A stretch of 64,000 nucleotides of DNA, taken from contig NW_019211454.1 of NCBI RefSeq assembly GCF_002443255.2, forward strand, positions 24,256,782 through 24,320,781. The letters are read 5' to 3'. Made by a program: the position numbers and the translations under genes. The notes below the pieces were generated by a model that was given only the letters and a program-made list of their open reading frames with translations, did not search any database and had not been told where the DNA came from. Source of the DNA: Varroa destructor. Taxonomy: Eukaryota > Arthropoda > Arachnida > Mesostigmata > Varroidae. Positions 1 through 13,627 of this stretch are shown here, piece after piece. The first letter of the stretch is position 1. Every line of letters begins with the position of its first letter.

Positions 1-900
1 GGTTAAGACAGCTGTCGATCACTAGAGCACTAACTGCCAAAGCCTGGAATGGCGTTGAATGAAGTAACGGCTGTGAAAAAGTTGAGAAGACGTAACCACG
101 GTAGGCTGCTCCTGCTATATCTACAGTTTCTGTGGTAACAAACGAAAAATAAGGGAGACCCATTAGTAATGGCATCGTCACCACAGTGCTTTGTTACTAC
201 AATATTGCTTGCTGTGTCCCTGTTCCCCTCCAAATCGCCCCGATCAGCGTTTTGTTGCCGATTGCCGGCACCCCTTTTTTTCCGCCCACCCCTCTGTTTC
301 ACTAAAACTACATCCTGCATTTTGTGCTGGCGCGCACTAATTAGTCTGTCATTATTTCTTTGCCTTTGTCATAATTGCTTTTCTTTTACTCTACCGCTTC
401 GCGCCTGGTCTGCCCGTAGTATGACCTGTTATCCTGCCCTAGACGTCGCCACCGGCATCGTCATCGTCACACCACCCTCAAATGTAGCAGGAGCGACATC
501 ATCAACGACTAAACGAAAAGAGGGGACATCGCAACAGCTGCCGCAACCGGACAAGACCTACCTGCTAGTTTAGATTAGACCCTAGCCAAATGTCTGTATT
601 GAGGCAATAGAACTACTTTTGCGGCCGTATGAGTTGCACTTTCGCCAGGAGCATCCTCTGCAATACCGGCCATAGTTTTTTTTCCTGTCAGAGCGTCACT
701 GAGCCGGCTATTCGGTCGGAGAAATGCAAACGACGAAGAAAGCCGGACGATCCGGGATGGTCTGTGATAAAAGCCCAACTCGTGGTTTACCCAAACAGCC
801 GTTGCTTACGATTCGCTAGGAAAGCACGCGGTACTGAGCTTAAAACACAGACAGCGCGTATTGTCCGTCGTGTATGAAAGACTCCCATCGCGCCGTTCTA
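1..900. other. GC-richer non-coding block
   Basis: No recognisable gene. Open frames occur on both strands (for example 169-573 on the plus strand), but their translations are rich in Leu, Ser, Phe and Arg, as expected from the pyrimidine-rich plus strand, and match no family I know. No promoter, RNA gene or repeat stands out. Confidence 0.5.
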
Positions 901-1927
901 CTGAGCGCAATACTTTTAAGGCTGCTAGGCAGCCATCGTTTACTAGACATCTTGCTTGTCGTTTTTGCTATTACTGTTGCAACGAAAACAATAGAAGTTC
1001 ATATATTAAAAATATCCGTACGCGGAAGTGCTCATCTCCTACTTTTGCCTACCCGGCTAATCCCCCCATTTTCATAATCGCCCCCTGGCTAACGACTTGA
1101 TTCGAATTGTACGAGTAGGATAAGTGGTATTATTTTTGTACTTATCCGTGGCGGATATCAATTTCAATGTCTACTCTTTACAATCGCACTGTAATTCCTT
1201 CCTGGCATGCCTCTGTCCAACCCGTGCGACTGGTCCTGATTTCCTTCCCTTACTGGGAATCCTTTGTATCTCTATATGATATATTCAGATGTGCACATAT
1301 ACTTTTATTATGTACATCATATATATATGCTAATACTGCGTGGCATATTGGTTGTCTGTCATTTACATAAACATAATCCCCTTGTATAAGCATTCATTTT
1401 CGTCGCATTTATCTTACCGCAGGACTTCAGTCTGCATAGAACAATTACCTTCGCATAATAGCCTCCGTCTAAGAGCTTCAAATCTTACCAATGACATGCT
1501 ATAAAACCTGTGTGAATGAAAAAAAGTTTCCACGGGCATGAACAAAAGCGCCGCTATTAATTCTTATATCGCATTTTTAATAACAGCTACATGAGGCAAA
1601 TTAATTAAAAAACTTTTTAGTGTTTAGGTTTGACACATAGAAGAAAATGCTTCTGTTAGTAATATAATGTAGTAAAAAGTCGTTCGTGTGTGAGAAATTA
1701 CCTATACGGGGTAGACCTCCTAAATGTTTGTTGAGGTATCTTTTGAGCTTTCTGCGATTAATTTTTATTTGGAGCTTACACATTCGATCTACTCGTCTCA
1801 ACATGTATCAGTTGCTTATTTTTGGCTTACAATGACACTTTCGAATATTCAGTTATACCCTTTGACGGGTGGCCGTAAAGAGACAAACGTCCATTCATAA
1901 TGCTTACCTACACCAGTTAGATCCATT

Positions 1928-2040
1928 GCCGACCGAGTGGTTCAGTCAATTGCTGAAAACATTTGGATAAATTAATAAAGCACAGATTATACCTTTAGAG
2001 GTTATGTGGAACAGAATTACTGCAGGCGGGACTCAAACCT
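1928..2040. repeat. Decayed tRNA-derived SINE head (A-box) with an opposed B-box-like motif
   Basis: GCCGACCGAGTGGTTCAGTC at 1928-1947 resembles the 5' end and A box of tRNA-derived SINEs (box TGGTTCAGTCAA at 1938-1949). The same head occurs at 20465-20490. A B-box-like GGTTTGAGTCC lies on the opposite strand at 2029-2039. The two boxes are on different strands, so they would be separate fragments rather than one tRNA-like unit. No cloverleaf can be drawn, so this is a relic, not a tRNA gene. Confidence 0.3.
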
Positions 2041-2275
2041 ATTTATAGTTCTGTTAAACTTGCCTTATCTTATCATGAAGCCCGCGTTTCAGTAGGTGAT
2101 CTGTTCTCCCTCACATCTTTCAAACATTTAAGAGCAATACAATTTAAAAAGGAAACAAAGATCTCCTATTTCTAGTGGCGCTTCTCCGTACGCAGCAAAA
2201 TCTACCGTGTAGATCAATGCTGAAACTGACGACAAACTCGAATCGCTCTGCAAAGGTGGTCATATAGCTTTAGAA

Positions 2276-2296
2276 TAAAAAAAAAAAAAAAAAAAA
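2276..2296. repeat. Poly-A tract
   Basis: An uninterrupted A run of about 20 bases. It could be a retroposon tail or a simple homopolymer. No recognisable element body was seen immediately 5' of it. Confidence 0.8.
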
Positions 2297-5243
2297 CACT
2301 TGTTTTTCACATGATACGTCTTCCTTTATCACGGTATTTTGTGAGCCATGCAAAATTACTTTGTTACGGTAAACCTACCGCATAACGATCCCTTTTGGTG
2401 ACTTTTTTGCCACTCTGAAAACCGGTATAAATGAAAGTTGAAAAAAGAAACGATACGCAAGAAGTGCCAAATAGGCCTCTATGTTGCTTAACGAGCAAAT
2501 GTTCATGCTCCTCATTGTAGGATATATTGCTGACCCGCAAAAGGTATCCAATATGTCTCATTATATTCATACAAAGGACGTTTTTAGTATGGCTCTACAT
2601 TACCCATAATTAGGTTCAGGAACCGATCGTTAGGCAACTTCAACAATAGCCTATACCTGCTTCGCTTATTTTTGGCGAGGTCTTGCCTTTAGACAAATGT
2701 TTGTATGTAATTCCCTATTACAAGAAAATAACACGGTAACGAATGCACACCTGTCATACTATAAAGAACTACTATACGATTTTGTTTTCCACAGAGTTTT
2801 TTTTTTGTTTCTGTGCTACAGTGAAATTTTAAGTTTACAGGTGCGCATAACTGACCAGCCTCTCTGCGCACTTTTAACACGTCTTGTCCCTCGTATTTCC
2901 GGACAAGCTCTGTAAATATATTGAACGTCCCTTCCTCGTGTAATAAAGTAGGGAACTAGCTGGCTTAAACACTTTGATTTTGGTGAATGCGACATAAAGG
3001 GCAAAGCGATGGAGGACTACCGTTTTCTAAGTGCACAAAACTATATAAAAATAAGACGTCTTAAGTAGATGGCATACGTAGGGCAAAATCTAACCGTTGT
3101 TGTTAGGAGCCCTACCGGAACGTTGGAAGCAATCTTACGAAACTAACTTTGTCTGATCTGCTTGAGTCGGAATTAATTTTCCTCGTGGTTAGTATTATAT
3201 ATCATTTAACAGTCGGTGTGACATAGTGCCTCCTCATTGTCCTAAATATTAAATGCAATTTGGCTTAATAACTCTGGGGCTTCTATGTACGAACGGCAGT
3301 CCGGGTCACCCTCATAACGACCCAGTATATAAGTAACCGTCTGGCTGTCTTGAACGCAAAACTATGAACATAAACATTTTCAAAATTGCTTAAGACTAGT
3401 CAGGAGCGCTATGTAATGTACTTAATTGCATCATTAGATTTATCGACTGGATAATAACTAGAAATAAATAGCATTATTTTAGATACGCTATTAAATTTAA
3501 CAGCATTCGGGCATGACGATTTCCGAGATAGGATAGGTAAGCATCCGTTATCTGTGTTACTGTTACCTTAGACTTTTCTCTATATGCACTTCATAGTACC
3601 GCAGCGTTAACTAGCGGGAGAGAATCTGGTTATGGAACAAACGAAGTGACCCATAAATGCGGTGTCGGCAACATCTCATAAATTATTCTCGAATGATAAC
3701 GGAGACAGGATAAGAAAGTTTTCGTAAGAAAGTACTTGCAGCATGTTTTTAGTACCGACAACAGCATCTCAGATATACAGCGTAGAGCCGAATATCATTT
3801 CTAATTACGGTCAGTTCACACTAAATACGTTTGCAGAACTTAACGCTAGCTGTAAATATACACATAAAAATGAATGTGCGAAAATACTCTAACGTGGAAT
3901 AGGACATTAATGGAAGCTATCCTTGTTCGGATAGCTATTACTGACCGCTTTAATGCACCATAATGTGACTGCAGCACGGGTAAGGCCGGTTAAGGTAGAC
4001 TCGCGATACCCTCTAAACGCTTTTATATTCCATGAGTAAAGATACGAAGAATCATTCGCTATATAATTAATCGTATTTAAGTTAATTTTTTTCGGTGTTC
4101 TCCATGTCTGCAGTTATGGTATGCAGATTTCTTCGAAACAAAACCAAAAGCCAGCAGAGACTGCCGCTGCTGCCATTGTCGTCTGCTGCTTGAACGTGAA
4201 GCATGGCTTGGTATTAAGGGCTAGGAACGTTTGTAAACGTTCTTTGGGGAAAAGTAGGGCCATGACATCAAGCGTGTGTAGTTTTCGTCACTATGTAGGA
4301 ACTAGCGACCCGGGGCAATGCGACCTAATTGAACCGCGGGTGGAAAAGGGGCTAGAGTAGTAAGCCTTTAATTGGGTTAGCTTTTTTTCTTCAAAAACAG
4401 ATGGAAGCCTAAAAGGTGTTAGATGGCTTGTTAGCCGGGCCTTTTTCAACCCCCAAGGCCCCTTAATCGCTCCAAGCTCGGGTTGCTTCGTGAGTCGTCC
4501 GGTTTCTCGTAGCGCGTCGTTAAGCACTGGCTCATTTTGCGCTTTTCCCTCTACTTGCTTTCCTCTGCCTCTCCGTCTCGACAAGAAGGGCTCTTCCTCG
4601 TCCGCGTCTTGGTCCAGCGTTTCGTCGTTCGTGTGTTCTTTTGATTACTAATGCCGCTATTTTGCTGACGACCATCGCTGTTACAACTTCTCTTATTGCT
4701 ACCACGAGGACGGCTATAACTGGTACCTAGTTGTACCGGTCGATGCTAAACAGAGGCGCGAAAGACGAACTTAAGAGCTACTAATTTTGCCTCGTAGCAG
4801 CTTCTGCCTTCGTCCCTCTGTCTGTTGCCTGTCGCCTGCTCACTCAGCAGCTATAAAAATGAGTTAGTCTGCGGCCTGGCGCTTAGCCTAAAACTTGAGC
4901 ACCAACAGGCCCCAGGGGAAGTGATGCTAAAGAGATCAAGATAGTTGACGAAACAACGAAAGCAGACAAGCACGGGTGAGTGCTACATTCATCTAAGGTT
5001 GTTTGTCAGTTCACCGTTGGTCATTAAGTCGAGTTGGAACGAAGCCGTCCAGGTAACTAGAAACTCAGAGGTTGACGAGAATTTTAGGAAAGCTAAGTAC
5101 TGCAGAAAGAAGAAACGTTGGTTACGTTTTGGTGAAAGAATCCTGCAACGGCTTTTAGCGCCACCACCAGCATTGTCAAGGGGCTGTCGTTTCCAGCACA
5201 GCAAACGGAAACGCTTCTCGAATAAAGTGAGTCATACTGTAGA

Positions 5244-5254
5244 AAACATGGCGG
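5244..5254 (+). promoter_or_regulatory. YY1/Pho-like motif
   Basis: AAACATGGCGG fits the AANATGGCGG core bound by YY1/Pho-type zinc-finger factors. Five similar sites lie in other GC-rich blocks. No transcript start can be shown. Confidence 0.2.
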
Positions 5255-6162
5255 AAGAACAGAGTGACAAATAAGTCTGCTCCAGCCTGTTTGTGCTTCA
5301 TTTAGTAGCATAGAAGATGCACCGGCAGATTATCGGCTTTCTACGCTAGATAGAAAAAATGCTAGTATTCAATTTACTCAAGCGACCCCGTAACCATTCC
5401 ATGACAAAGCGAACAAGCACAAGAGAAACCTGCATACACTGCAGACAGAAGTTCTAGGTAGAATACGCGAGCAGCTTATACGTGCATGCATGCGAATCCA
5501 CTCGCTTTGACATAATTTCCTCATTCGGCAAAGCAGAGCGGAGCCCAATACTGCCCATATCTATGGGCGCATTGCGCATAAGTAGAAATTCCTTAGCACT
5601 GCTCATCCGAAGTTATCCGCGGTTGGTCTCTAGTCGTTATGATGATAGCGCGAAGCTAAGCTCAGTCAGCCATCTTTGATTCGCAAAAGCGTTCCCAAGT
5701 CGGTAGAATAAATTGTCAGAATCAGGGCAAAGAAGAGATGACTCTTATTCGATAAGAGGCATCGATTTAGAAATGACTTGTACGACTTCGCCTTTTTTTG
5801 CCTGTGTTTCCTCGTCTTCTTGCTTATTGCAGCCGCTGCTATAGCTGCCCCCTGGTTTTGAGAATCTTCCGCACTTGTAGATAGTAATTAAAATAGGAGA
5901 GCAGAATTTCATTAAACGCTGTTTAATGCAGCTAGACTCCGACTCTCCTTAATTCGTCTGTATTTGGACGTACGCGATGAGGGCACCGTGGTCTCACTAG
6001 ACTCACCTCAGTCTGCAGCGGCAGTGAGGACGAAGCGTATGCGAGCCGCTGTTGGCGCTGTGGGTGCATACTTGCTCAATGCTAAAGCGAAGTGGACTGA
6101 ACTGAGAGTGTGTAAAGGCAGCGAAAGTTTAATTAAGCACTCCCAGATTCCCCTGGGTCCAG

Positions 6163-6200
6163 CAGCAGCACTGGCCGCTGCGATTTCAGCGGTGCTGCTG
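6163..6200. repeat. Imperfect hairpin, 14 bp stem
   Basis: CAGCAGCAC (6163-6171) pairs with GTGCTGCTG (6192-6200), and the inner CGCTG (6176-6180) pairs with CAGCG (6187-6191), leaving a 4-base bulge on the left and a 6-base loop. The outer arms are part of a short CAG/CTG-type repeat. It is too short for a usual microRNA precursor. Confidence 0.6.
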
Positions 6201-7338
6201 ACTTGCAATCGATTAGCAGCATCGAAGTCTCCGGCCCCATCTCGAATACGCTATAAAAATACACAGATAGAGCGCCTTGAGCGTCTTTTCGCAATGGCAA
6301 TTCCTTCCAACTGGCCTCCTCTATGCCTTCGCAGATTTTTCGGTCTCCTCCAACCGGCGGCGCCGGTGCTGCACGAGGATGACGTACTATGAATCCCAAA
6401 ATTGCGGTTACCTTGCTTCAGGTTGTACAGGTCTAGAAACAACCGCGGTGTTTATCGTCACTCTGCAGTTCTTCCCAGCTCCAAGCTATATACGACGTAC
6501 GTATACAGTAAAAGACAGGACTCAATTATACAAAGAAAGACCTTTACGTTTCAACCTTAGATTCAGGACTCATTCGGTCTCGTGCTTGTTATCTTAACCG
6601 ACTTTGTAGGTGTCGTTGTTGTTTTTGTGATACTTGATTTATTGGTGGTTGGGTGACCAACATCCCAGTTGCTTCTCCTGCCTTGCAGGTCAGCGGCAGC
6701 CATGTAACGGTGAGCTTCGACATATCGTAATGTGTGGTTTGTCCCACAGGGTGCTCGAGTGCCTCTGCCTTCATCTTTTTTCGTAGTAAGGTTATGTGCA
6801 ACGATCTATTCACAACGCCAGAAACCAGCATCTGATTTGCCCTCAACGAGCAGAGAGACCCTGGGTGGAAGGTGATTCCCTCCCAACATTCCGTGTTCAC
6901 TGAGATGCAGATGGGATAGGACGATGAAGGAAATTCTGCTGCCCAGGAGAGATCTAAGGCGAGCAAGTACCAAACTTTTTGTTTTGCGCACAGGTTGTTC
7001 CCGTCAGAATTTAGCCATCAAACAGGTCACCCCAAACGAATCCCCATAACCAGTCAGAGTCCGTTGACTTCGTTCGTTCGTTGGTACAATCCTTTACTCA
7101 CTGCTGTACGTCTACTTCGTTCCAATCATGCCGGCATCATTACCACAAGTAGTAGTGGGTTCTTCCTCAGAGATTCGTTGTATATCCAAGAACCGGTTCG
7201 TTGGCAAGAAAAAAGGAGTATACTTTCAAGTGACTTCCCTATTTCTTTGACCGTTCGGTATCCCATACTCCTGCCGCTACAGGGCATAACAGAACCTAAA
7301 AAGGGTTGAATTAGCTAGAGGACATCTTGCTTCGTTGC

Positions 7339-7372
7339 TCATCGGCAGACATGTAGGCATATCTGCCGATGA
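7339..7372. repeat. Near-perfect hairpin
   Basis: TCATCGGCAGA (7339-7349) is the exact reverse complement of TCTGCCGATGA (7362-7372). After one mismatch, ATG (7351-7353) pairs with CAT (7358-7360) around a 4-base loop. The 11-bp arm is GC-balanced, so it is not a trivial AT palindrome. A T run does not follow, so a terminator-like role is not indicated. Confidence 0.75.
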
Positions 7373-9573
7373 CTTTAAGCATTTCATTACCTTAGACAAG
7401 GTGATTTCCTTGTTTGGTTAACAAATAGCATAAACTGACTTAAGCATAGCTCTACTGTCACCTATTTTGAGTAACAGTTCGACTACAGGTTAAACGGTAC
7501 GACGGCATCATCGATGGATGAATAGGTGGATAGCTATGTGATATCCAATGCGTCTTGCGATTTTCTCGTTTTCTCCATGAGGCCTCAGTCATGCCACGCT
7601 TTGTTGTAGTTTTACCCTAGTCAACATGGAAGAGGTCTTCTACTTTTTTCATAGGATAAAGTACACTCACAACAATTACTCCTTCTTCTGCTGTGATGGT
7701 CTAGAGTAAACTCTAGCCGAAACCTAGTTGTGTGAGAAGGTTAGACTGGCGGCCAGGTATATATACAAACACACTTTCCATCACGAAGCATCGAGACCAG
7801 GACAGGGTATTCTAGTGAACTCTGTCTGAACGGGCTGATTTCCTGCCATAGTCCTTTGCATTGGTGCCGCTCTTTGTTCAGTCTTTGCCGCATTATCCAC
7901 TGAGGTCTCCCTACACAAACTAATGCACTGATCCTACAATCGAGCTTGGACGATTTTTATTGACATTCCCTCTACTATGGCGCGTTGTTTATCATTTCCA
8001 GCATTTGTAAACTAAGTGCGTGCCACTGCCCAAAATAACCATAAAATATAAAGTTGGCAATTGTCTATATAAATGATCTTACGGCTTCAATGCGATTATC
8101 AATTTATGTAAATTTTCTATTGCTCTAATGGTAAAAGGTTGTCGTTGTAAACGCAGGACGACACTCAAAAAAAGGAAGGCAAATAAAGCATATGCCTGCT
8201 TCGTCTATCCCTGCCTGGATTTCGTCGGAGCTTTGACTTTTAGATGCGTTCTAAGAGCATATGTTGTTTATGTGGGAACTGCCTAGTTATACAGTCAGTC
8301 TGGTTTTCATCAAGTATGCCTTGTCTCTGTCAGATGTCCGGGCAACCACCATGCAGCTAGCCTTGCCACTAATTAAATTTGTTCACGTATTCCCAAAAAG
8401 AGCTAAAATGGATTCTGTTGCCTGCTCAGAGACATGTCGAAAGTTTCGGGGCGCCGGAGGGCGTTAGCGTATTGCCTTGTACGCTTTGCCACTTTCTGGA
8501 TTAGAGCCCCTATGGGGCAACTGTAACAATATTCATCCACTTAGTACTTATGCATAAACTTACCTTTTTTTCTTCCTGTATTAGGTAACATTGATGGCAA
8601 ATGTGTTTCGAAAAATTCGCAGGTTACATGAGATAATGATTACAATACCAATCCGAGCAATTACGTAGTCGCATTGTGTTAAACGTCCATTCAGTCTACA
8701 AAAACCCAACGTTGACTGTCTCTCTCAAAAAGAGAATATGCTCTGTGATGTATAATTTAAATGATTATTTCACATGCGTCTAGACGGACCTCGAATAACG
8801 TAAATATGAGAAGGAAAAAATATAAATTTTGTATAATACGCATCTAGATATTGTTTTTGAGTTTGAGCAAATATCTGCTATTATCTATTCTTTTCGTACT
8901 AAAGAAACTAAACAAAATTAAAAACTTAATTTTTTGTCCAAAAGTGACGGTTTAATATATTTGTAGCCAACGCGGGCTTTTGAAGAATCTGGACAAGGCT
9001 TCTGTAAGGCCGAGCGAAAGATCCTCAATGGGGTTCGAATTTGAGGGCTTCTAAAGATCACCGAAATGGCTTAAAAAGACTGTTTTGATACACCTAGGTC
9101 TTTCATATAGCAGTGAATGGCCATTTTACCATGTTGCCAGTGATGTCGTCCAGATAAGCTGCAACAGTCGGCCTTGTTGAGACTTTTTGCGCTTATTTGC
9201 ACATTTTAGAACTTTTAGCTATTTTAAGCCCTTACACTTTTGGGACCATCGACTTCTTCAAAGTTTAATATCAATCTTTTGAATGTAGCCTATCTGAGTG
9301 ACACCTTGACGGGTTTACATCGATTATTATCGCTTGAGGTGGGTTTATTATATTATTAGTTATTATAAAAGGTTATTTGTGGACTAAGGAAATAACACAT
9401 AGAAAATGACCAATGGGTCGTTTAGTTTCCGAATTTAAGCTGTAATCACAGTGGATGACAACAATGATAACTATGGCCGTCCGAAACGACATCGTCAGTA
9501 AATACGAACATCTTGCTGAAATATCTATTTTGTTGCTTAGAAACAAAAAAGAACAATTCTTATTTTAGACGCT

Positions 9574-9594
9574 TATATATATATATATATATAT
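9574..9594. repeat. TA dinucleotide microsatellite
   Basis: About ten TA units without interruption, flanked by unique AT-rich sequence. Confidence 0.9.
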
Positions 9595-10654
9595 GTTGTC
9601 ACGACGCTTTTGTACTATTACTAATAAGGCGTTTAGCTGTCTTCACTCGCCTATGTTAGTTTGTATCGACGCAAAAATCGAAGAGGTGACCGAGTAGTGA
9701 GAAATGTTAATTCGCGTTGATATCGTGAAAAAGACGACGTCGTTTTTCGAAGGGTCTTCAACAAACCACTTGCCATGAGCCTTAATGTTTTAGTAAACCC
9801 ATCGTTGGTTGTTCCTGTCTATCTATGTGTATCTCTTCTATTTAAGTTGACGCGCGATTAGCTGACGACAGATCTCTACGGTTCGCCAATCTATCCGACG
9901 CCTTCTATGCCTCGTTTCGGCTTCTTTTGTACCATCATTTTACCCTACGACTTCATTCCTCGTCATCAGAAATTTTTATTGTCGTCCATTTTCAGCGTTT
10001 CTGATTCATTTCTCTCTCTTTCGCTCTTTTGACCTTTCAGATTTCATTTACTTTGACTCTTCTCGATCGTTTACTACAAAGGCGTTGCTTTTCCCATTAG
10101 TTGTCAGCGCTCACGTCCATACCCTTCGCTAACTTTTTTCGATGCATAGTATTTCTTTTATCGGAATCGTTAACCCAGTTAGATTCCTAGTCTTCATCGT
10201 TCCTGCCTCTTATCGTTTATACACAGCACTTTCAGTCTCCTTGAGCCCATATCTTACGACCTATATCAGCAGTCGTGTTCAGCCACGCACGTATCCGTTA
10301 TAGAAAGATCCCATGTTGACCTGTTAACGGCCTGCGTCTAACGTGCGATGTAATGTGTAAACGGCTTAACAATATAACAGCGAGCGGTGAGCTTAGCCCT
10401 TTTCTATAGTCAGATCACTGTACGCGTACAGGGTGACAGCCGAAAAGCTTGGAACAATTCCTAGTTTGTCAGAATATCTTGATTTAGTTGTGTAGAACAT
10501 TTTGTCGTGACTATTCCAGCTTTACTCAGCCCTATTCACGTCTGATGTCGGTCGCAGTCATGCAGTAAGACTCATCTAGAAGCGTGCTCAGTCACCCAAA
10601 TGGTGATCCTCACATTCTCTACGAGTGCCATACTAAGCACGAAAGCATCCACAT

Positions 10655-10664
10655 AAACATGGCG
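10655..10664 (+). promoter_or_regulatory. YY1/Pho-like motif
   Basis: AAACATGGCG, matching the AANATGGCG core, in a CT-rich block. Confidence 0.15.
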
Positions 10665-10888
10665 ACGGGTTTCTCTCTCTCGCATTATATATACTTCTTC
10701 TCTTCGGACTCTTTCACTTTGTCGAGTTATCTACTCTCAAGTTGGCAGCGGCATTGGCCCGGTTCGTGCTTGGAGGTCCTATAGCTGGACGGCGACAGCT
10801 GTCACGCTAGAACTAATGCCGCCTGATGTCGTCCAGTGCCATACGTATTGTGTGGCAGCAAGTGGCTGGCTGGATGCTTACATGACTC

Positions 10889-10904
10889 GTGCTGCTGCTG
10901 CTGC
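10889..10904. repeat. GCT trinucleotide repeat
   Basis: Five GCT units in a row. Not inside a convincing coding frame. Confidence 0.8.
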
Positions 10905-12375
10905 TCCTGTTATCACCAGCATCTCGAGCAATGCTACCATTGTTTTCAACAAAGTGGCGCAAAGCACACCGCACTTCAGAAGCCATTTGAATTAGCTGAG
11001 CAAACCACGAGAGCGGGATAATACATAGAGATAGAGAGACCGTTCGGGCTAAACGCGCTATAGTGAGTGCAACTATTGGCATGGCGTCACACTGCTAATA
11101 ACAAATTAGCCGCTATACATCTGTTTGTATTGCTGCCTGACTTTTACGAGCTCAGCGGTAGTCGAATCGTGGAAGTACGAACAAAGGCGCAGTAAAGATC
11201 AGTTTTCAGGCGAACGGATCGTTACATTATTATAGCTTCCATGCAAAAGCACACCTCGTACAGTACTGTTTTATTGAGCGGATAAGCTCCCAAACCAGCT
11301 GGCATATGTATTGTACATGATGATGCCACTGGTAGTGTTCCTATTCGCTTTCCTCCCGTTCTTGCAGTCAATCTCGGCCCCTGCTTGCGGACGCTCAGCA
11401 GCTCGCTTATCCATTTCTAGTAGTTTAGTTCGTTTTGTGCAGATCAGAGATTACGCCGGAGCATGCACGTGGGGTGAGCGGTAAACGGGTGGAAACACAC
11501 CCGACCCAGCCTACAACCCGCACTACGTCGCTTGAGTTTGTTCTGCTCTGCTGGCCTGACGGAACGGGAGGGACTTTGCGACGCATTCGGTTCAGACTGC
11601 TCCGCTGCGACAACTAATACTACTACTGATTCTGCTGGAGAGGGAACGGGAAAATGAAGGTAGAGCCTACACGTTTCGTCAAATGTTGCCATCGCTCGAA
11701 CCGCCGCTGCCAGCACTAGACCGGCAAAGCATCCTTACTATGCGTCGCGGTGAGTTTCGTCTGCTGTCCTTGGCCGTTCTTTTTCTCCCTTCTCTTAATC
11801 ACCGTCATCGTCCGTGTTTGCCTAGAAAGCATCTATTGGACCTTATCTCTTTGCTTACTATCCTCCAGATTTGTCTGCCCGTTTGCACTCGATTCTGCGG
11901 CGACCTGCCGCTCATCTCATCCAGCCTCATTCACCAGCCCTCAAGCACAGCGCCGACATTGGACCATCTGCCCGCTAGGCCTCTTTGAGTATCCGTTTAT
12001 GTTCCTATGCAGAATTCCCAGATGTCGTTTGTGTTTCCAGTAGCGCACGTTCAACACACTGGCCGGTCGTTCCCCTTTCAGCTTAACAGCATGCTGGTCG
12101 CATGTATTCCGACAGTGCCCCGAAAAGTATGATGCATCAAGTAGCGACCTCAGTTGACGGCTAGCCAGCGTAAGCATAGGATGGACTTCAAAGCTAGCAA
12201 ACAAGCCGTGCTTTGGGTTGGGTAGAAGGTCGGCTGCACCCCGCTGTGGCCGCGATTCTGCTTTGCCTTGGTCTCGCTCGCTCTTTCTTTCTATTCGTCT
12301 CCTGCTTTTAAACTTACAATTCGAAGGTACCGATAGCAGGGGACGATTGGCGGCCGTACCGTAGAAATAGGAGGT

Positions 12376-12385
12376 AAACATGGCG
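12376..12385 (+). promoter_or_regulatory. YY1/Pho-like motif
   Basis: AAACATGGCG in a GC-rich block. Confidence 0.15.
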
Positions 12386-13281
12386 AAAGGGGCCAGTCAG
12401 CTGCTGAGAAAGTCGGGCCGAAAGTAGCCACGTACATGCACGAACGTGGCTGATGATCCTTCTGGTCGGCTCGCGTCGTAGCAGTCTCCGTGAGGAAAAC
12501 ATCACGTATCAGAGCTGCTCAGGCCAATGTATTTTTCTTTGTTTGCCTGCGTTATTGGCTAGTGGTATAGCTGTAGGCTACGGTTACTGACAGATTCTTA
12601 AATTCGTTTTAGCTGTACAGTGTGCTTTTGAAAGGAATAGTGTTGAAAAAGAAGAAAAAGACCTACTTGGAAGGTTCCTGCGACCGTTGCAACTCGCAAA
12701 GGAAAGCCCGGTAAGCATCTTTCTACTCGGCTAATGTGCCGTGTTAGTAAGGTTCACCACTCACTTAATATAGACTCTCAGATCCTTTCAATGGCCTTTG
12801 AAGTATCAAAAAAATTCTACATACTGTAAAATTCTGGCAATACACCAGCAAATGCATTCAACTGACTGCAAAGAACTATTTTTTCTGAAAACGTCTGCGT
12901 AGAACTCGGGCATTTCGGAAATACTTTCCTTTTTCACGAAACCTGTCTTGCCACACAATATTGGAACTTATCCAAAAACCAGGTCGAAAAAGCAAGAAAA
13001 CTACCAATATAGTTCGTTATAAAGCACTCGTTCCGGTATCATCTTATACTATAACGGTGGAACAAAGGAAACTAAGGCACTGCTACTCCGTGTATGGCTT
13101 TCATAGAAAGTTGTATACAACGATCATCTTTTTCTTCACAAGGACAAAATGGTCACTGCAACAGGATGTCACGTGCCTTAGCGGTTTGACGACACATTGA
13201 CGTCTTTGGTTCCCCCTTCTTTCACTCAGGTTCTTGATAAGGTTGAAGATTCGTGTCGAACAAATATCTAGATAGATGGCT

Positions 13282-13299
13282 CCCTGCCCCCTCCCCCCC
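13282..13299 (-). other. G-quadruplex motif on minus strand
   Basis: The plus strand carries C runs of 3, 4 and 7 bases separated by 2 bases and 1 base. Splitting the 7-base run gives four minus-strand G tracts of at least three with loops of 1-2 bases, which fits the usual G3+N1-7 rule. Confidence 0.55.
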
Positions 13300-13617
13300 T
13301 AGTAGCTTGTCGGCAGGAACGCAGTGGCGACTCATGATGATTGCCGCGACGAACGGCAACCGGAAAGCCCATCGTTCTCTCCCATCTTCGCGTTTCCACA
13401 ATTTCCCTTATCTTTTGGGATAGTTTCTAGTAAGGCAGTGTCTGCCCGCAACGCGCGGACCAGCCCTAGCATTCTGGCGATCCTACTTGGCTGCATGTCG
13501 ATATTTTCATCTCAAGTAAGACGAATGGTGCGTTTCGAACAATGGTGAAATATTACATCAGCTCCTACTCATAGGCATGCCAGCCAGCCATTTACTCGCC
13601 TTGATGTTGTGTTGCCA

Positions 13618-13627
13618 CCGCCATGTT
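13618..13627 (-). promoter_or_regulatory. YY1/Pho-like motif
   Basis: AACATGGCGG on the minus strand. Confidence 0.15.

Larger units (their letters stand above)
901..4100. other. AT-rich intergenic or intronic DNA
   Basis: About 3.2 kb with no supportable gene. It contains a decayed SINE head near 1928-1949, a 20-base A run near 2276-2296 and a short 8-bp stem at 3915-3936 (AGCTATCC / GGATAGCT). Otherwise I see nothing structured. Confidence 0.5.
4101..7320. other. GC-richer non-coding block with hairpin and YY1-like motif
   Basis: Dense overlapping frames on both strands, none assignable (for example 4945-5274, 5964-6392 and 6277-6597 on plus, 6589-6966 on minus). Contains a YY1/Pho-like AAACATGGCGG at 5244-5254 and a hairpin at 6163-6200. 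The lack of a single dominant frame argues that the frames are a composition effect. Confidence 0.4.
7321..9840. other. AT-rich non-coding DNA
   Basis: No supportable gene. Holds the hairpin at 7339-7372 and a TA microsatellite at 9574-9594. A short protein-like stretch near 8968-9030 (plus) could be an old coding fragment but cannot be assigned. Confidence 0.5.

Noticed and set aside
8968..9030. Plus-strand stretch reading AFEESGQGFCKAERKIL, faintly like an LTR-retroelement RNase H region
   Set aside because: Too short, no neighbouring reverse-transcriptase or RNase H blocks were found.
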